From the NCBI RefSeq assembly GCF_042646165.1, contig NZ_JBHRTC010000009.1: a DNA stretch of 64,000 bases. One strand, written 5' to 3'. Below are positions 34,045-42,785 of the stretch, one piece after another. The notes beneath the pieces were generated by a model. The model ran no database searches. It saw nothing but the letters and a program-made list of their open reading frames with translations, and was not told the DNA's origin. Both the position numbers and the translations under genes were made by a program. This DNA is from Microbaculum marinum. Lineage in GTDB: Bacteria > Pseudomonadota > Alphaproteobacteria > Rhizobiales > Tepidamorphaceae. Within the stretch, counting starts at the first letter, position 1; every line of letters starts with the position of its first letter.

Positions 34045-35850
34045 ATGTGGGCGCGCATGAAATCCACGTTGCGTGATCTGCCGGTCTGGCAGAAGGTCGT
34101 GCTGGTCATCTTCGCCGGGACGATCTTCCTGACCGTCTTCGGTCCCCATATCGGACCATACTCGGCAACCACCGCGTCTCCCGCCGACCGGCTGATGCCG
34201 CCGAGTGCGGAGCACTGGTTCGGAACCGACGAGAACGGCATCGACATATTCTCCCGGCTGCTGGCCGCGCCGCGCACCGACGTCACCATCGCGGTCATCG
34301 CGACTGCGATATCCGTGATCCTCGGTGCACCGATCGGGGTCGTGGTCGCACTTCTGGAAAGCCGCCGGACGAGGCGCTCCCGCGCTGCGGCGGAAACCGC
34401 CATGCGGCTTCTCGAAGTCGTTCAGGCCTTCCCGGTGTTCGTTTTCGCGATGGTTCTCGTCGCCGTCTTCGGCGGCACGACGTTGAACATCATCGCCGCC
34501 GTCGCATTCGTGAACACGCCCGTCTTCGTCCGGCTTGTGCGGTCTGACGTGTTGTCGCTGATCCAGCAGCCATTCGCCGAGGCAGCCCGGGCGATCGGAA
34601 ACACGGAAATGCGCACGGGATTCCGGCATGTGCTGCCCAACGCGGCCGAGAGGGTGGTCGTTCAGATCTCGGTGACGGTCGGCTTCGCCATACTGCTCAC
34701 TGCGGGGCTGAGCTTCGTCGGCGCCGGCGTGAGACCGCCGACACCGGAACTGGGTGGCATGATCGCCAGTGGCGCGAAGTACCTGATCGTCGATCAGTGG
34801 TGGCCGGCACTGTTTCCCGGCGTCGCGCTCGGCCTGATCGTGTTCTCATTTGGCGTCTTCGGCGAGATCCTGAACAAGGCGCTGGAGCCGCGGGCGACAC
34901 GAGGCGACGGCCACCGCCCGATGGACGAGGGCCCCACCGGGCCGGTGCCGACGGAGCCGGACATTCCGATCCAGGAGGCGACGGTTCCGGAGCCCGTGCC
35001 TGATCCGGTTCCGGCGTCGGCGTTCGCGGGTGAACCGGACGGTTCGACCTTGGCTGCAGGCGCAGCGGAAGGACCGGCCATCCTCGCCGTTCGCGGTCTC
35101 ACCGTCGGCCGATGGGACGAGCGCGGCGCGCCGTTGCTCGACGACATCGGCTTTTCCCTCGTCGAGGGCGAGTGCCTGGGCGTCGTCGGGGAGTCCGGAT
35201 CGGGCAAGTCCCTGCTGGTGCGCTCGCTCCTGCAACTCGTCCCGCCGACCTTGGCCGTCCGTGACGGTGAAATCCGCTACCGCGATACCGACCTGCTCGG
35301 TCTCGACAAGGGGCAGCTCAGAAAGCTGCGGTCGAACCAGATCGCCGCGATTCTCCCGAACGCTAAGGCGCAGCTTCACCCTCTCATCACCGTTGGGCGG
35401 ACGATGATCAGCGCCATTCAGGCGCATGAACGGATCTCGTCCAGGGAGGCGCGGGACCGATCGATCGAACTGCTGACGTCGGTCGGCCTGTCCGACCCCG
35501 CGCGCCGGCTTGAGGCCTATCCGCACGAATTGAGCGGGGGCATGGCACAGCGGGTCTGCGTAGCCTTAGCGCTGATGCATCGCCCGGACCTGTTGATCGC
35601 CGACGAGCCGACCGCCGGCCTCGACGTCACGATCCAGCGGCAGGTGCTCGATCTCATCGAGACCCTTGCAGGCAATCGGGGAACGGCCCGCCTGCTGGTC
35701 ACCGGCGACTTGGGGATTGCCGCCCACTATTGCGACCGGGTGGCTGTCATGCGGGCGGGTCGCATCATCGAGATCAACGAAACCAGGGCGTTCTTCGCCA
35801 ATCCGCGCCATGCCTACTCGCAGCATCTCGTATCCTGCGTGCAGCCCTGA
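34045..35850 (+). CDS. Fused OppC-like permease and OppD-like ATPase
   Basis: The protein has 601 residues. Residues 1-285 form an OppC/DppC permease (HWFGTDENGIDIFSRLLAAPRTD, coupling loop FAEAARAIGNTEMRTGFRHVLPNAAE). A Pro/Glu-rich linker of about 60 residues leads to an ATPase from about residue 345. Walker A GESGSGKS is at 382-389, signature LSGGMAQR and Walker B LLIADEPTAGLD are present. Two key positions are altered: the Q-loop reads ILPNAKAQLHP, with Pro438 where Gln is expected, and the switch reads VTGDL, with Gly554 where His is expected. The OppF-type Cys-rich tail is missing. ATG 34057 is an alternative start. The fused order fixes one permease and one ATPase together. Confidence 0.93.
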   Translation: MWARMKSTLRDLPVWQKVVLVIFAGTIFLTVFGPHIGPYSATTASPADRLMPPSAEHWFGTDENGIDIFSRLLAAPRTDVTIAVIATAISVILGAPIGVVVALLESRRTRRSRAAAETAMRLLEVVQAFPVFVFAMVLVAVFGGTTLNIIAAVAFVNTPVFVRLVRSDVLSLIQQPFAEAARAIGNTEMRTGFRHVLPNAAERVVVQISVTVGFAILLTAGLSFVGAGVRPPTPELGGMIASGAKYLIVDQWWPALFPGVALGLIVFSFGVFGEILNKALEPRATRGDGHRPMDEGPTGPVPTEPDIPIQEATVPEPVPDPVPASAFAGEPDGSTLAAGAAEGPAILAVRGLTVGRWDERGAPLLDDIGFSLVEGECLGVVGESGSGKSLLVRSLLQLVPPTLAVRDGEIRYRDTDLLGLDKGQLRKLRSNQIAAILPNAKAQLHPLITVGRTMISAIQAHERISSREARDRSIELLTSVGLSDPARRLEAYPHELSGGMAQRVCVALALMHRPDLLIADEPTAGLDVTIQRQVLDLIETLAGNRGTARLLVTGDLGIAAHYCDRVAVMRAGRIIEINETRAFFANPRHAYSQHLVSCVQP

Positions 35851-35907
35851 CCCATATCCGCCTCGAGGGCCGCGAAGCTCTCAGCCCAATCGATCCAGGA
35901 GAAGACC

Positions 35908-36642
35908 ATGACCGGTGTAATGATAGTTACGGGAGCAAGCCGCGGTATCGGGGCGGCGGTCGCCGAACTGGCGGCGAGGCAGGGCTACGCCGTCTGCATG
36001 ACTGCGACATCCAGTATCTCTGAGGCCGAAGCCGGAGCCGAGGCGATCCGCCAGAACAACGGCCGCGCCATTGCCGTTCGCGCCGACGTCGGCAAGGAGG
36101 CCGACATCATGTCCATGTTCGAGACGGTCGAACGGGAACTCGGTCCGGTGACCGTGCTTGTGAACAACGCCGGGATAACCGGCCGTGGGTGCCGGGTCGA
36201 GGATATCGACCTGGATACGCTCTCCAGCAGCTTCGGAATCAACGTGCTCGGAAGCTATCTCTGCGCCAGGGAAGCGGTTCGCCGCATGTCTACCGCAAAG
36301 GGGGGCCAGGGAGGCGCGATCGTCAATGTCTCCTCACGCCTGTCGGAGCTCGGCGGTTCGGGAGAATATGTCCACTATGCCGCGTGCAAGGGGGCGATCA
36401 ACAGCTTCACGGTCGGACTGGCACGTGAAGTGGCGACCGAGGGGATCCGCGTCAACGCCGTAAGTCCGGGGGTCATCGATACCAGCATTCACGTGCCGGG
36501 ACGGCTCGACCGCCTGACGCCGATGATTCCGGTACAGCGTCCGGGAACGGCAATGGAAGTCGCGGAGACGGTCATGTGGCTTGCGTCCGACGCCGCGAGC
36601 TACATCACCGGTGCGGTGGTCCCGGTTTCGGGCGGGCGATGA
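35908..36642 (+). CDS. SDR family oxidoreductase
   Basis: This is a 244-residue classical SDR with CAGGAGAAG before the ATG. TGASRGIG is at 8-15, NNAG at 86-89, and the catalytic Ser142/143, Tyr157 and Lys161 (HYAACKG) are present. The end (SYITGAVVPVSGG) is typical of FabG-like proteins. It is the last gene of the plus-strand peptide-type ABC unit, 57 bases after the fusion gene. It may oxidise or reduce the imported compound. The substrate is unknown. Confidence 0.9.
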   Translation: MTGVMIVTGASRGIGAAVAELAARQGYAVCMTATSSISEAEAGAEAIRQNNGRAIAVRADVGKEADIMSMFETVERELGPVTVLVNNAGITGRGCRVEDIDLDTLSSSFGINVLGSYLCAREAVRRMSTAKGGQGGAIVNVSSRLSELGGSGEYVHYAACKGAINSFTVGLAREVATEGIRVNAVSPGVIDTSIHVPGRLDRLTPMIPVQRPGTAMEVAETVMWLASDAASYITGAVVPVSGGR

Positions 36643-36670
36643 CCTCTTGCCCCAAGACCGCATTCTGTGA

Positions 36671-36698
36671 CGGAGGGGGGCGGCTAGTCCCCCCTCCG
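36671..36698. terminator. Bidirectional hairpin between convergent genes
   Basis: CGGAGGGGGG and CCCCCCTCCG form a perfect 10-base-pair stem with an 8-base loop. It fills most of the 60-base gap between the SDR stop and the amidohydrolase stop, so it probably serves both strands. Confidence 0.6.
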
Positions 36699-36702
36699 GC
36701 AA

Positions 36703-37956
36703 CTAGTTGAGTACCGGATTTCCTCCGGCGGCGACCCGCTGGCCGCCGATCATGACGTTGCGCATGTTGCCCGGCACCTCGAGTCTGCGGATGTCGGTGA
36801 GGATGTCGCCCTCGACGACGACGACATCGCCGAGCTTGCCGACCTCCACCGAACCGGTGTCCTCCGATTTCAGCAGTTTGGCCGTATTGCGGGTGCCAAC
36901 CTCGATGGCCTGCAGCGGAGTCAGGCCGCATTTGACGAACTGGACGATCTCCCGACCGCCGGAGCCGTGGGGCGTCAGCAGCGAGCCGGCGTCGGTACCG
37001 CAGGCGATGTTGGCGCCGATGTCGTAGGCGTGCTTGACGTACTCGTGGTGCTTGTTGGTACGCTCTTGCACGTTCTCGATCATGAAGTCGGGAATGCCGG
37101 CCTGTGCGCCATGAACCAGGATCCGGTCCATGACGGTCAGGGTCGGCACCAGCCATGTGCCGTGTTCCTTGGCGGCCTCGGCGCATTCCTCGTCGAAATG
37201 CATTCCGTGTTCGACCGAGCGGCAGCCTGCCTTGATGCAGCGCATGATCGCCGGCTTGTTGTGGGCGTGGACGCAGATCGGCAACCCGAGCAGCGTTGCG
37301 GCATCCACGGCGGCCTGGAATTCCTCGGGCAGGAACTCCTCTGCGTCCAGGCGGCCATGCGGGTCGACCACGCCGCCGGTCTGGAAGAGCTTGATCCACT
37401 TCGCGCCGGCCTTCGCCTGCCGGCGGATGCCCTTGCGGATCTCGTCGGGTCCGTCGACCACCTCGCTGATGTCGCCGTGCGACTGCGACAGCCAGCACGG
37501 CATGATGTCGCCGTGGCCGCCGGTGGTCGTCAGGCCGTGTCCGCATGGGTAGACGCGCGGGCCGCGGATCTTGCGTTTTTCGATCGACTTCATGGCATCG
37601 ATGTCGAGATGGGCTAGATCGCTCACGGTGCGGATCGTGGTGACGCCGCCGGACACCGTGTCGGCCAGGTTGTTGGCGACCTCGAAGGCCGCTTCGCCGA
37701 CGGAGCGCGCAGTCACTTCCTGCAGCAGGCTTGAGGGAGCGCTCAGCGAGATGTGAACGTGTACGTCGAACATGCCGGGCATGACGGAGGCGCCGTCCGC
37801 CTCGACGAGCTTCGCACCCGTGGGAATGCTCGCGCCGCTTGCCTTGCCGGCATATGTGATGCGGCCGTTCTCGATCAGGACGAGCGCGTTGGCAATCGGG
37901 TCGGCCCCGGTTCCGTCGACGAGCTGTCCGCCGCCGATTGCTACGGTTCCGATCAT
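36703..37956 (-). CDS. Metal-dependent amidohydrolase (dipeptidase/prolidase-like)
   Basis: The protein has 417 residues from the ATG at 37956, with AAGGAG eight bases upstream. It has a TIM-barrel amidohydrolase fold with a complete binuclear metal site: His66 and His68 (FDVHVHI), Lys189 (KLFQTGG, likely carboxylated), His230 and His232 (CVHAHN), His250 (EHGMHF) and Asp322 (CGTDAGS). The pattern is that of the imidazolonepropionase-like / Xaa-Pro or Xaa-Arg dipeptidase group. Its start overlaps the stop of the first AstE/AspA-like gene (ATGA), so it is the last gene of the polyamine-type ABC operon. It probably hydrolyses an amide bond of the imported compound or of its product. Confidence 0.92.
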   Translation of the reverse strand: MIGTVAIGGGQLVDGTGADPIANALVLIENGRITYAGKASGASIPTGAKLVEADGASVMPGMFDVHVHISLSAPSSLLQEVTARSVGEAAFEVANNLADTVSGGVTTIRTVSDLAHLDIDAMKSIEKRKIRGPRVYPCGHGLTTTGGHGDIMPCWLSQSHGDISEVVDGPDEIRKGIRRQAKAGAKWIKLFQTGGVVDPHGRLDAEEFLPEEFQAAVDAATLLGLPICVHAHNKPAIMRCIKAGCRSVEHGMHFDEECAEAAKEHGTWLVPTLTVMDRILVHGAQAGIPDFMIENVQERTNKHHEYVKHAYDIGANIACGTDAGSLLTPHGSGGREIVQFVKCGLTPLQAIEVGTRNTAKLLKSEDTGSVEVGKLGDVVVVEGDILTDIRRLEVPGNMRNVMIGGQRVAAGGNPVLN

Positions 37957-38945
37957 AGAATGTTCTCCTTGGGATTGAGTCCGATGTGAACGAGCGTTTC
38001 GCCGTTCGTCATGATCGGGCCGGGATGGATGGCCAAGACGATGCCTTTGCGCGGGCTTTCCGCGAAGCCGTCGTCGTCGCCGTAGATGTCGTAGAACCGG
38101 CCGAGCCTGGTGCCGACTTCGATGCTGTCGCCGCACTTGACCATCGGCTGGAACAGCCCGCCGCGCGGGGCGGAGACCCATTCGAAGCGATCGAAGTCGG
38201 CGATCGGCCCATAGTCGGTCACGTCGCCGTCCAGCAGGCCGGCGGCGCGCATCACGTTGCGCAGTCGCTCGGCTCCGTCCTCGACCGTCTCGCGGGTGAA
38301 GGCCGGCCCCTTGCCGCCGGCCTCGACGATCATCGAAGGTATGCCGTCGGAGGCTGCCGTCATGAATGCGGAACCGACCAGCATGTCGGTCGGCGTCGCC
38401 AGCGTGTCGCGGTAGCCCCAGGCCTTGGCGAGCACGCGCGAGACCTTGCCGGTTTCGCCTCCGTAGGCCGCGTACAGCGCCCAGTTCACGTCGGGCGTCA
38501 TCGCCGTGTGGAAGTCGACGAACAGGTCGGCGTGCTTCTTCATCTCCGTGTAGACCGCGAAGGCGAACTGCGACGTCAGCGGGCCCCCTTCGACGCCCGG
38601 GAAGCAGCGGTTCATGTCGCCGCCGCCATAGCCTTCGAACGGGCTGAGGCGCTGGTTCTTGTTGAAGGCGGTGATGTTGAGGGCCGGCAGGGCCACGACG
38701 CGACCGGACAGCTCGGCCGGATCGAGCGAGCGCAGCAGTTCGTGGATGATGAAGGTGCCGCAGTACTCGTTGCCGTGAACGCAGCCGTGCAGCCACAGCG
38801 TCTTTCCCGGCTTTTCGCCGGTGACGATGATCACCGGGGTAGCCATCGGCGACCCGTCGGGATAGTCGGCGAGCTTCAGCCGGCCGGTCGCCACGCCCGG
38901 GCCCATCGTCTCGGCGTCGCCGATCTTGATGTCTTGCAGGCTCAT
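37953..38945 (-). CDS. AstE/AspA-family deacylase 1
   Basis: The 330-residue zinc carboxypeptidase-like protein belongs to the succinylglutamate desuccinylase / aspartoacylase family. Zinc ligands are His57 and Glu60 (HGCVHGNE) and His146 (DFHTA). Arg113 (DMNRCFPG) and the general base Glu208 (IVEAGG) are present. A C-terminal beta domain (about 240-330) ends in IHPGPIMTNGETLVHIGLNP. Members remove acyl groups from amino acids or related amines. It is closely similar to the next gene upstream (38950), which it follows by four bases. Its role with a polyamine-type importer suggests deacylation of an N-acylated diamine or amino acid. Confidence 0.92.
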   Translation of the reverse strand: MSLQDIKIGDAETMGPGVATGRLKLADYPDGSPMATPVIIVTGEKPGKTLWLHGCVHGNEYCGTFIIHELLRSLDPAELSGRVVALPALNITAFNKNQRLSPFEGYGGGDMNRCFPGVEGGPLTSQFAFAVYTEMKKHADLFVDFHTAMTPDVNWALYAAYGGETGKVSRVLAKAWGYRDTLATPTDMLVGSAFMTAASDGIPSMIVEAGGKGPAFTRETVEDGAERLRNVMRAAGLLDGDVTDYGPIADFDRFEWVSAPRGGLFQPMVKCGDSIEVGTRLGRFYDIYGDDDGFAESPRKGIVLAIHPGPIMTNGETLVHIGLNPKENIL

Positions 38946-38949
38946 CGGA

Positions 38950-39930
38950 TTACGCCTCCCGGGGGTTCAGGCCGATATGGATAAGGGTCTCGCCACGCGC
39001 CATCAGGGCGCCGGCATGGATCGCCAGGACGACGCCCGATTCCGGCGCCGTGGCCTCGCCGTTTGGTTTTCCGTAGAGGTCGTAGTAGCGGCCGATGGTC
39101 TGGCCCTTGGTCACCGTGTCGCCGCAGCTCACGGTGCGCTCGAACAGGCCTGCAGTCGTCGCGCAGCACCAGGCGAACGTCGTGAAGTAGTTGAACGGGC
39201 CATACTCGGTGACCTCGCCCTCGAGCATGCCGAGCGCCCGCATGACGTTCTGCAGGCGGCCGCCGGCGTCCTCTACCGTGGACATCTCGAAGGCCGGGCC
39301 GATGCCGCCGGCCTCGACGATCAGGGTCGGGATGCCGTCCTGCGCCGCCGTCGTTATCGCCGAGCCGACCAGCAGGTCCGGCGGCGAGGGGAGGGTGTCG
39401 CGATAGCCGAAGGCGCGGGCCATCGTCTCCGCCTTGTCGGACACCTCGCCGCCCGGCGCCGAGTAGAGCATCCAGCGCGTGTCCGGGGTGAAGGCGGTAT
39501 GGAAGTCGACCAGGTGCGTCGCGTATTTCTTCAGCGGCGTGTAGATCGCATGGGCGATCTGCTCGGTCACCGAGCCGTCGGCGCGGCCGGGAAAGCAGCG
39601 GTTCAGGTCGCCGCCGCCGAACTGCTCGAACGGGCTCATCCGCTGGTTCTTCAGGAACGCCGTCAGGTTCAGCACCGGCAGCGCGACCACCGTCCCCTTC
39701 AGCGCCTCCGGCTTCAGCGAGCGCATCAACTCGTGGATGATGTAGGTGCCGCAGTACTCGTTGCCGTGCACGCAGCCGTGCAGCCACAGCACCGGCCCGT
39801 CCTCGGCGCCGCGGACGATCTCGACGGGGATCTCGACGGGCGTGCCGTCGGGAAGCGCGCCGATGTCGAGCTTGCCCCGCACGCGCCCGGCCTCGTCCGA
39901 GACGGCGGTGCCCACTTCGATGGTTCTCAT
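38950..39930 (-). CDS. AstE/AspA-family deacylase 2
   Basis: The 326-residue paralogue of deacylase 1 shares LWLHGCVHGNEYCGT, DLNRCFPG, LVDFHTAFTPD, GIPTLIVEAGG and GETLIHIGLNP. Zinc ligands His55, Glu58 and His144, and Glu206, are intact, so both copies look active. The ATG at 39930 follows GAGGAGAG. It lies 41 bases after the second permease. Two active, adjacent paralogues could act on two related substrates or form a mixed complex. Confidence 0.92.
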   Translation of the reverse strand: MRTIEVGTAVSDEAGRVRGKLDIGALPDGTPVEIPVEIVRGAEDGPVLWLHGCVHGNEYCGTYIIHELMRSLKPEALKGTVVALPVLNLTAFLKNQRMSPFEQFGGGDLNRCFPGRADGSVTEQIAHAIYTPLKKYATHLVDFHTAFTPDTRWMLYSAPGGEVSDKAETMARAFGYRDTLPSPPDLLVGSAITTAAQDGIPTLIVEAGGIGPAFEMSTVEDAGGRLQNVMRALGMLEGEVTEYGPFNYFTTFAWCCATTAGLFERTVSCGDTVTKGQTIGRYYDLYGKPNGEATAPESGVVLAIHAGALMARGETLIHIGLNPREA

Positions 39931-39971
39931 GGATAGTCTCTCCTCGGGTACACGAAATTTCGGCGGGGCGC

Positions 39972-40814
39972 TCAGACGCGCATCACGTGGCGCAGCCCCA
40001 CGAGGCGCTCGATGACGAGGCCCAGAACGACGATCAGGACGATCTGCAGGGTGGTGATCGCGGCGATCACCGGGGTGCTCTCCCACTGCATGTAGGAGAA
40101 GATCTCGATCGGCAGGGTGGTCATCCCCGGCCCGGACAGGAACAGCGCGATGTAGACGTCGCCGAAGGAGATGATGAAGGCGAAGATCAGCGCCGACAGG
40201 ATGCCCGGCGCGGTCAGCGGAATGGTGACCTCCCACATGACGCGTACGCGCGAGGCGCCCAGCGTGTAGGCGGCAAGCTCCAGCTGATGGTCGACGCCTT
40301 CGAGGCTTGCGATGATGCCGGCGACCGTGAACGGCAGGCAGATGATGGTGTGGCCGACGATCAGCCCGGCGAGCTCGGGGATCGGCAGGAGCGTCAGCAG
40401 CAGCAGCAGCGATATGCTGATCAGGATGTGCGGGATCATCACCGGCAGCATCGCCAGCGACTGGCCGATCTCGCGGCTGCGCTTCATGAAGCGGACCAGG
40501 CCATAGGCCGTCATGAAGCCGATCAGGGTCGCCAGGAAGGACGCGATCAGGCCGAGCACCACGCTGAACTTGAAGGCGCTGACGAAACCGCGGCTCTCGA
40601 AGAATTCCCCGTACCAGCGCAGCGAGAAGCCTTCCGGCGGGAATGTGTTCGCCTGCGTCGGGTTGAACGAGGAGAATACGATGATGACGATCGGGAACAG
40701 CAGGAACACGTAGATCGCTGTGACAGCCAGCCCCAGCGCCAGGCGCGAGAGATAGCGGCGTCGGTGGATCGTCCGGTGCGAAGCGGATGTCAGCGTCGGA
40801 GACGTGCTGGTCAT
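39972..40814 (-). CDS. Polyamine-type ABC permease (PotC-like)
   Basis: The 280-residue inner-membrane protein has six likely transmembrane segments. Family features are LLFPIVIIVFSSFN near the N-terminus and the cytoplasmic coupling loop LELAAYTLGASRVRVMWEVTIPLTAPGI. The ATG at 40814 overlaps the stop of the first permease (TGATG); a GTG one codon earlier is possible. FGDVYIALFLSGPGMTTLPIEIFSYM is typical of PotC. Confidence 0.93.
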   Translation of the reverse strand: MTSTSPTLTSASHRTIHRRRYLSRLALGLAVTAIYVFLLFPIVIIVFSSFNPTQANTFPPEGFSLRWYGEFFESRGFVSAFKFSVVLGLIASFLATLIGFMTAYGLVRFMKRSREIGQSLAMLPVMIPHILISISLLLLLTLLPIPELAGLIVGHTIICLPFTVAGIIASLEGVDHQLELAAYTLGASRVRVMWEVTIPLTAPGILSALIFAFIISFGDVYIALFLSGPGMTTLPIEIFSYMQWESTPVIAAITTLQIVLIVVLGLVIERLVGLRHVMRV

Positions 40815-41665
40815 CACACGACCCCCGCCTTGGCCTTGCCGGTGCGGAAGTAAAGCCCGATGATCACGAACTGGCAGGCCACGAGCACGAAGGCGATCGC
40901 CGAGGCGAGCGGCCAGTTCAGCGTCGACAGCACCAGGTCGTAGATCTGCTGGCCGAGCATCTGCACGTTCTTGCCGCCGAGCAGCGCAGGCGTGACGACC
41001 GCGCCGGCGGCGAGCGTGAAGACCAGGGCGGAGCCCATGGCGATGCCCGCCTTGCTCAGCGGCAGCGTCACCTCGAAGAAGGTGCGGATGCGTCCGGCGC
41101 CGAGCGTGCCGGCGGCGCGTTCGACATCGGGATCCTGGCTCGCCAGCGACGAGAACAGTGGGAACACCATGTAGGGCATCAGGATGTGGACGAGGGCGAC
41201 GAGGACTGCGCCCTCGGTGTTGAGAAGCTTCAGCGGCTCGGCGATCACGCCCGTCCAGAGCAGCGCGCGGTTCAATGCGCCTTCGCTGCCGAGCAGGATG
41301 ATCCAGCCGTAGGTGCGCACGATGACGCCGCTCATCAGCGGCGCGATCACCAGAAACATCAGCACGCCGCGCCAGATCGTCTTGGTGCGGGCAAGGAAAT
41401 AGGCGAGGGGGTAGCCGAGAAGCAGGCTGAACGCGGCGGTGAGGAATGCGATCTTGAGCGTACGCAGGATAATGTCGCGGTAGTAGCCGTCCGTCACCAG
41501 ACGGGCGAAGTTCTCGCCGGTCAGGGTTGGAATGTAGAGTTCGAACGCGTCGTACCTGAACAGGCTCATCGCCAGGAAGAAGCTGATCGGGGCGATCAGG
41601 AACAGCAGGTATACGAGCGTGATGGGCGCGAGCAGCAGCCGCGAGAAGGCGCGTTCGCCGCTCAT
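40814..41665 (-). CDS. Polyamine-type ABC permease (PotB-like)
   Basis: The 283-residue inner-membrane protein starts at the ATG 41665, overlapping the ATPase stop by four bases. It shows IAPISFFLAMSLF, the coupling loop DVERAAGTLGAGRIRTFFEVTLPLSKAGI (normal for PotB), and LGGKNVQMLGQQIYDLVL. The frame that continues upstream of the start is ATPase-overlapping read-through. It is the partner of the PotC-like permease. Confidence 0.93.
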   Translation of the reverse strand: MSGERAFSRLLLAPITLVYLLFLIAPISFFLAMSLFRYDAFELYIPTLTGENFARLVTDGYYRDIILRTLKIAFLTAAFSLLLGYPLAYFLARTKTIWRGVLMFLVIAPLMSGVIVRTYGWIILLGSEGALNRALLWTGVIAEPLKLLNTEGAVLVALVHILMPYMVFPLFSSLASQDPDVERAAGTLGAGRIRTFFEVTLPLSKAGIAMGSALVFTLAAGAVVTPALLGGKNVQMLGQQIYDLVLSTLNWPLASAIAFVLVACQFVIIGLYFRTGKAKAGVV

Positions 41666-42762
41666 CGGGCGACCGCCGTGTCGTCGCGAGGCAACATCCG
41701 GCACTCCTCGAGCATCATCCAGACGTCGCTGCCTTCTTCCAGGTCGCGATAGCGCGACACGCTCGGCTTGCGGCTGACGATCTCTAGCCCGTCGGCGGAC
41801 GTCAGCGTCAGCGCCAGCATGTCGCCGGAAAACACTCGCTTGGTGACGCGCGCACCGATCGCGGCCGCATCCGCGGGCCGCTCCCGCGCGATTTCGACAC
41901 GCTCCGGGCGGACCATCAGGTAGACTTCTTGGCCCACCGCGCCGGCGCCGTTCGTGAGCGGCGCCTGGAATTCCGCGCCGCCCGTAACGGCTATGCTCAC
42001 CGTGGTGCCGTTGGCCTTGGTGACCTTGCCGTCGATCAGATTGGTCTCGCCGATGAACTCGGCCGCGAAACGACTCTCGGGACGGTCGTACAGGTCTTCC
42101 GGCGAACCGAGCTGTTCGATGCGGCCCCTGTTCATGAGGATCACCCGGTCGGACATCTCGAAGGCTTCGTCCTGGTCATGGGTGACGAAGACCGTCGTGA
42201 TGCCGAGCCGCTGCTGGATGTCGCGCAGTTCGAGACGCATGCGCTTGCGCAAAAGCGCGTCGAGGTTGGAGAGCGGTTCGTCGAGGAGCAGCACCTGTGG
42301 CTCGATCACGACGGCCCGGGCCACCGCGACGCGCTGGCGCTGCCCACCGCTCAGTTGGTGCGGCTGGCGCTGTTCGACGCCGGGCAGGCCGACGACGTCG
42401 AGCACGCGCATGACCCGCTCCCGGATCTCTTCGCGGCCGACACGGCGCATCCTGAGTCCGAAAGCGACATTGTCGAAGACGGTCTTGTGCGGAAACAGGG
42501 CGTAGTTCTGGAAGACGAGCCCCATGTCGCGATGTGGCGGCTCGAGATTGGTGACGTCGCGGCCGCTCATCGTGACGGTGCCGACCGTCGGTTCGACGAG
42601 ACCCGCGATGATGTGCAGGGTCGTCGTCTTGCCGCAGCCGGAGGGGCCCAGAAGGGTGAGGAGCTCACCCTTCTGGACGGTGAAGTCGATGGGCCCTAGA
42701 ACACGGGTCTCGCCGTAGAGCTTCTCGACGCCCCGCAATTCAAGGACTGAATCGTCCGTCAT
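41662..42762 (-). CDS. Polyamine-type ABC ATPase (PotA-like)
   Basis: This 366-residue cytoplasmic ATPase has Walker A GPSGCGKTTT, Q-loop VFQNYALFPH, signature LSGGQRQR, Walker B VLLLDEPLSNLD and switch VTHDQDEA, all standard. A TOBE regulatory domain follows from about residue 275 (VYLMVRPERVEIARERP, then SGDMLALTLTSADG). It starts 23 bases after the binding protein stop and overlaps the PotB-like gene. Energy supply for the importer is certain from motifs; polyamine specificity is only a family hint. Confidence 0.95.
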   Translation of the reverse strand: MTDDSVLELRGVEKLYGETRVLGPIDFTVQKGELLTLLGPSGCGKTTTLHIIAGLVEPTVGTVTMSGRDVTNLEPPHRDMGLVFQNYALFPHKTVFDNVAFGLRMRRVGREEIRERVMRVLDVVGLPGVEQRQPHQLSGGQRQRVAVARAVVIEPQVLLLDEPLSNLDALLRKRMRLELRDIQQRLGITTVFVTHDQDEAFEMSDRVILMNRGRIEQLGSPEDLYDRPESRFAAEFIGETNLIDGKVTKANGTTVSIAVTGGAEFQAPLTNGAGAVGQEVYLMVRPERVEIARERPADAAAIGARVTKRVFSGDMLALTLTSADGLEIVSRKPSVSRYRDLEEGSDVWMMLEECRMLPRDDTAVAR

Positions 42763-42785
42763 CGTTTGCTACCCCTTGGTCTCGT

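Noticed and set aside
36703..38796. A 697-codon minus frame joining the amidohydrolase with upstream sequence
   Set aside because: The upstream part is an out-of-frame reading of deacylase 1. The ATG at 37956 has a good ribosome-binding site and overlaps the deacylase stop.
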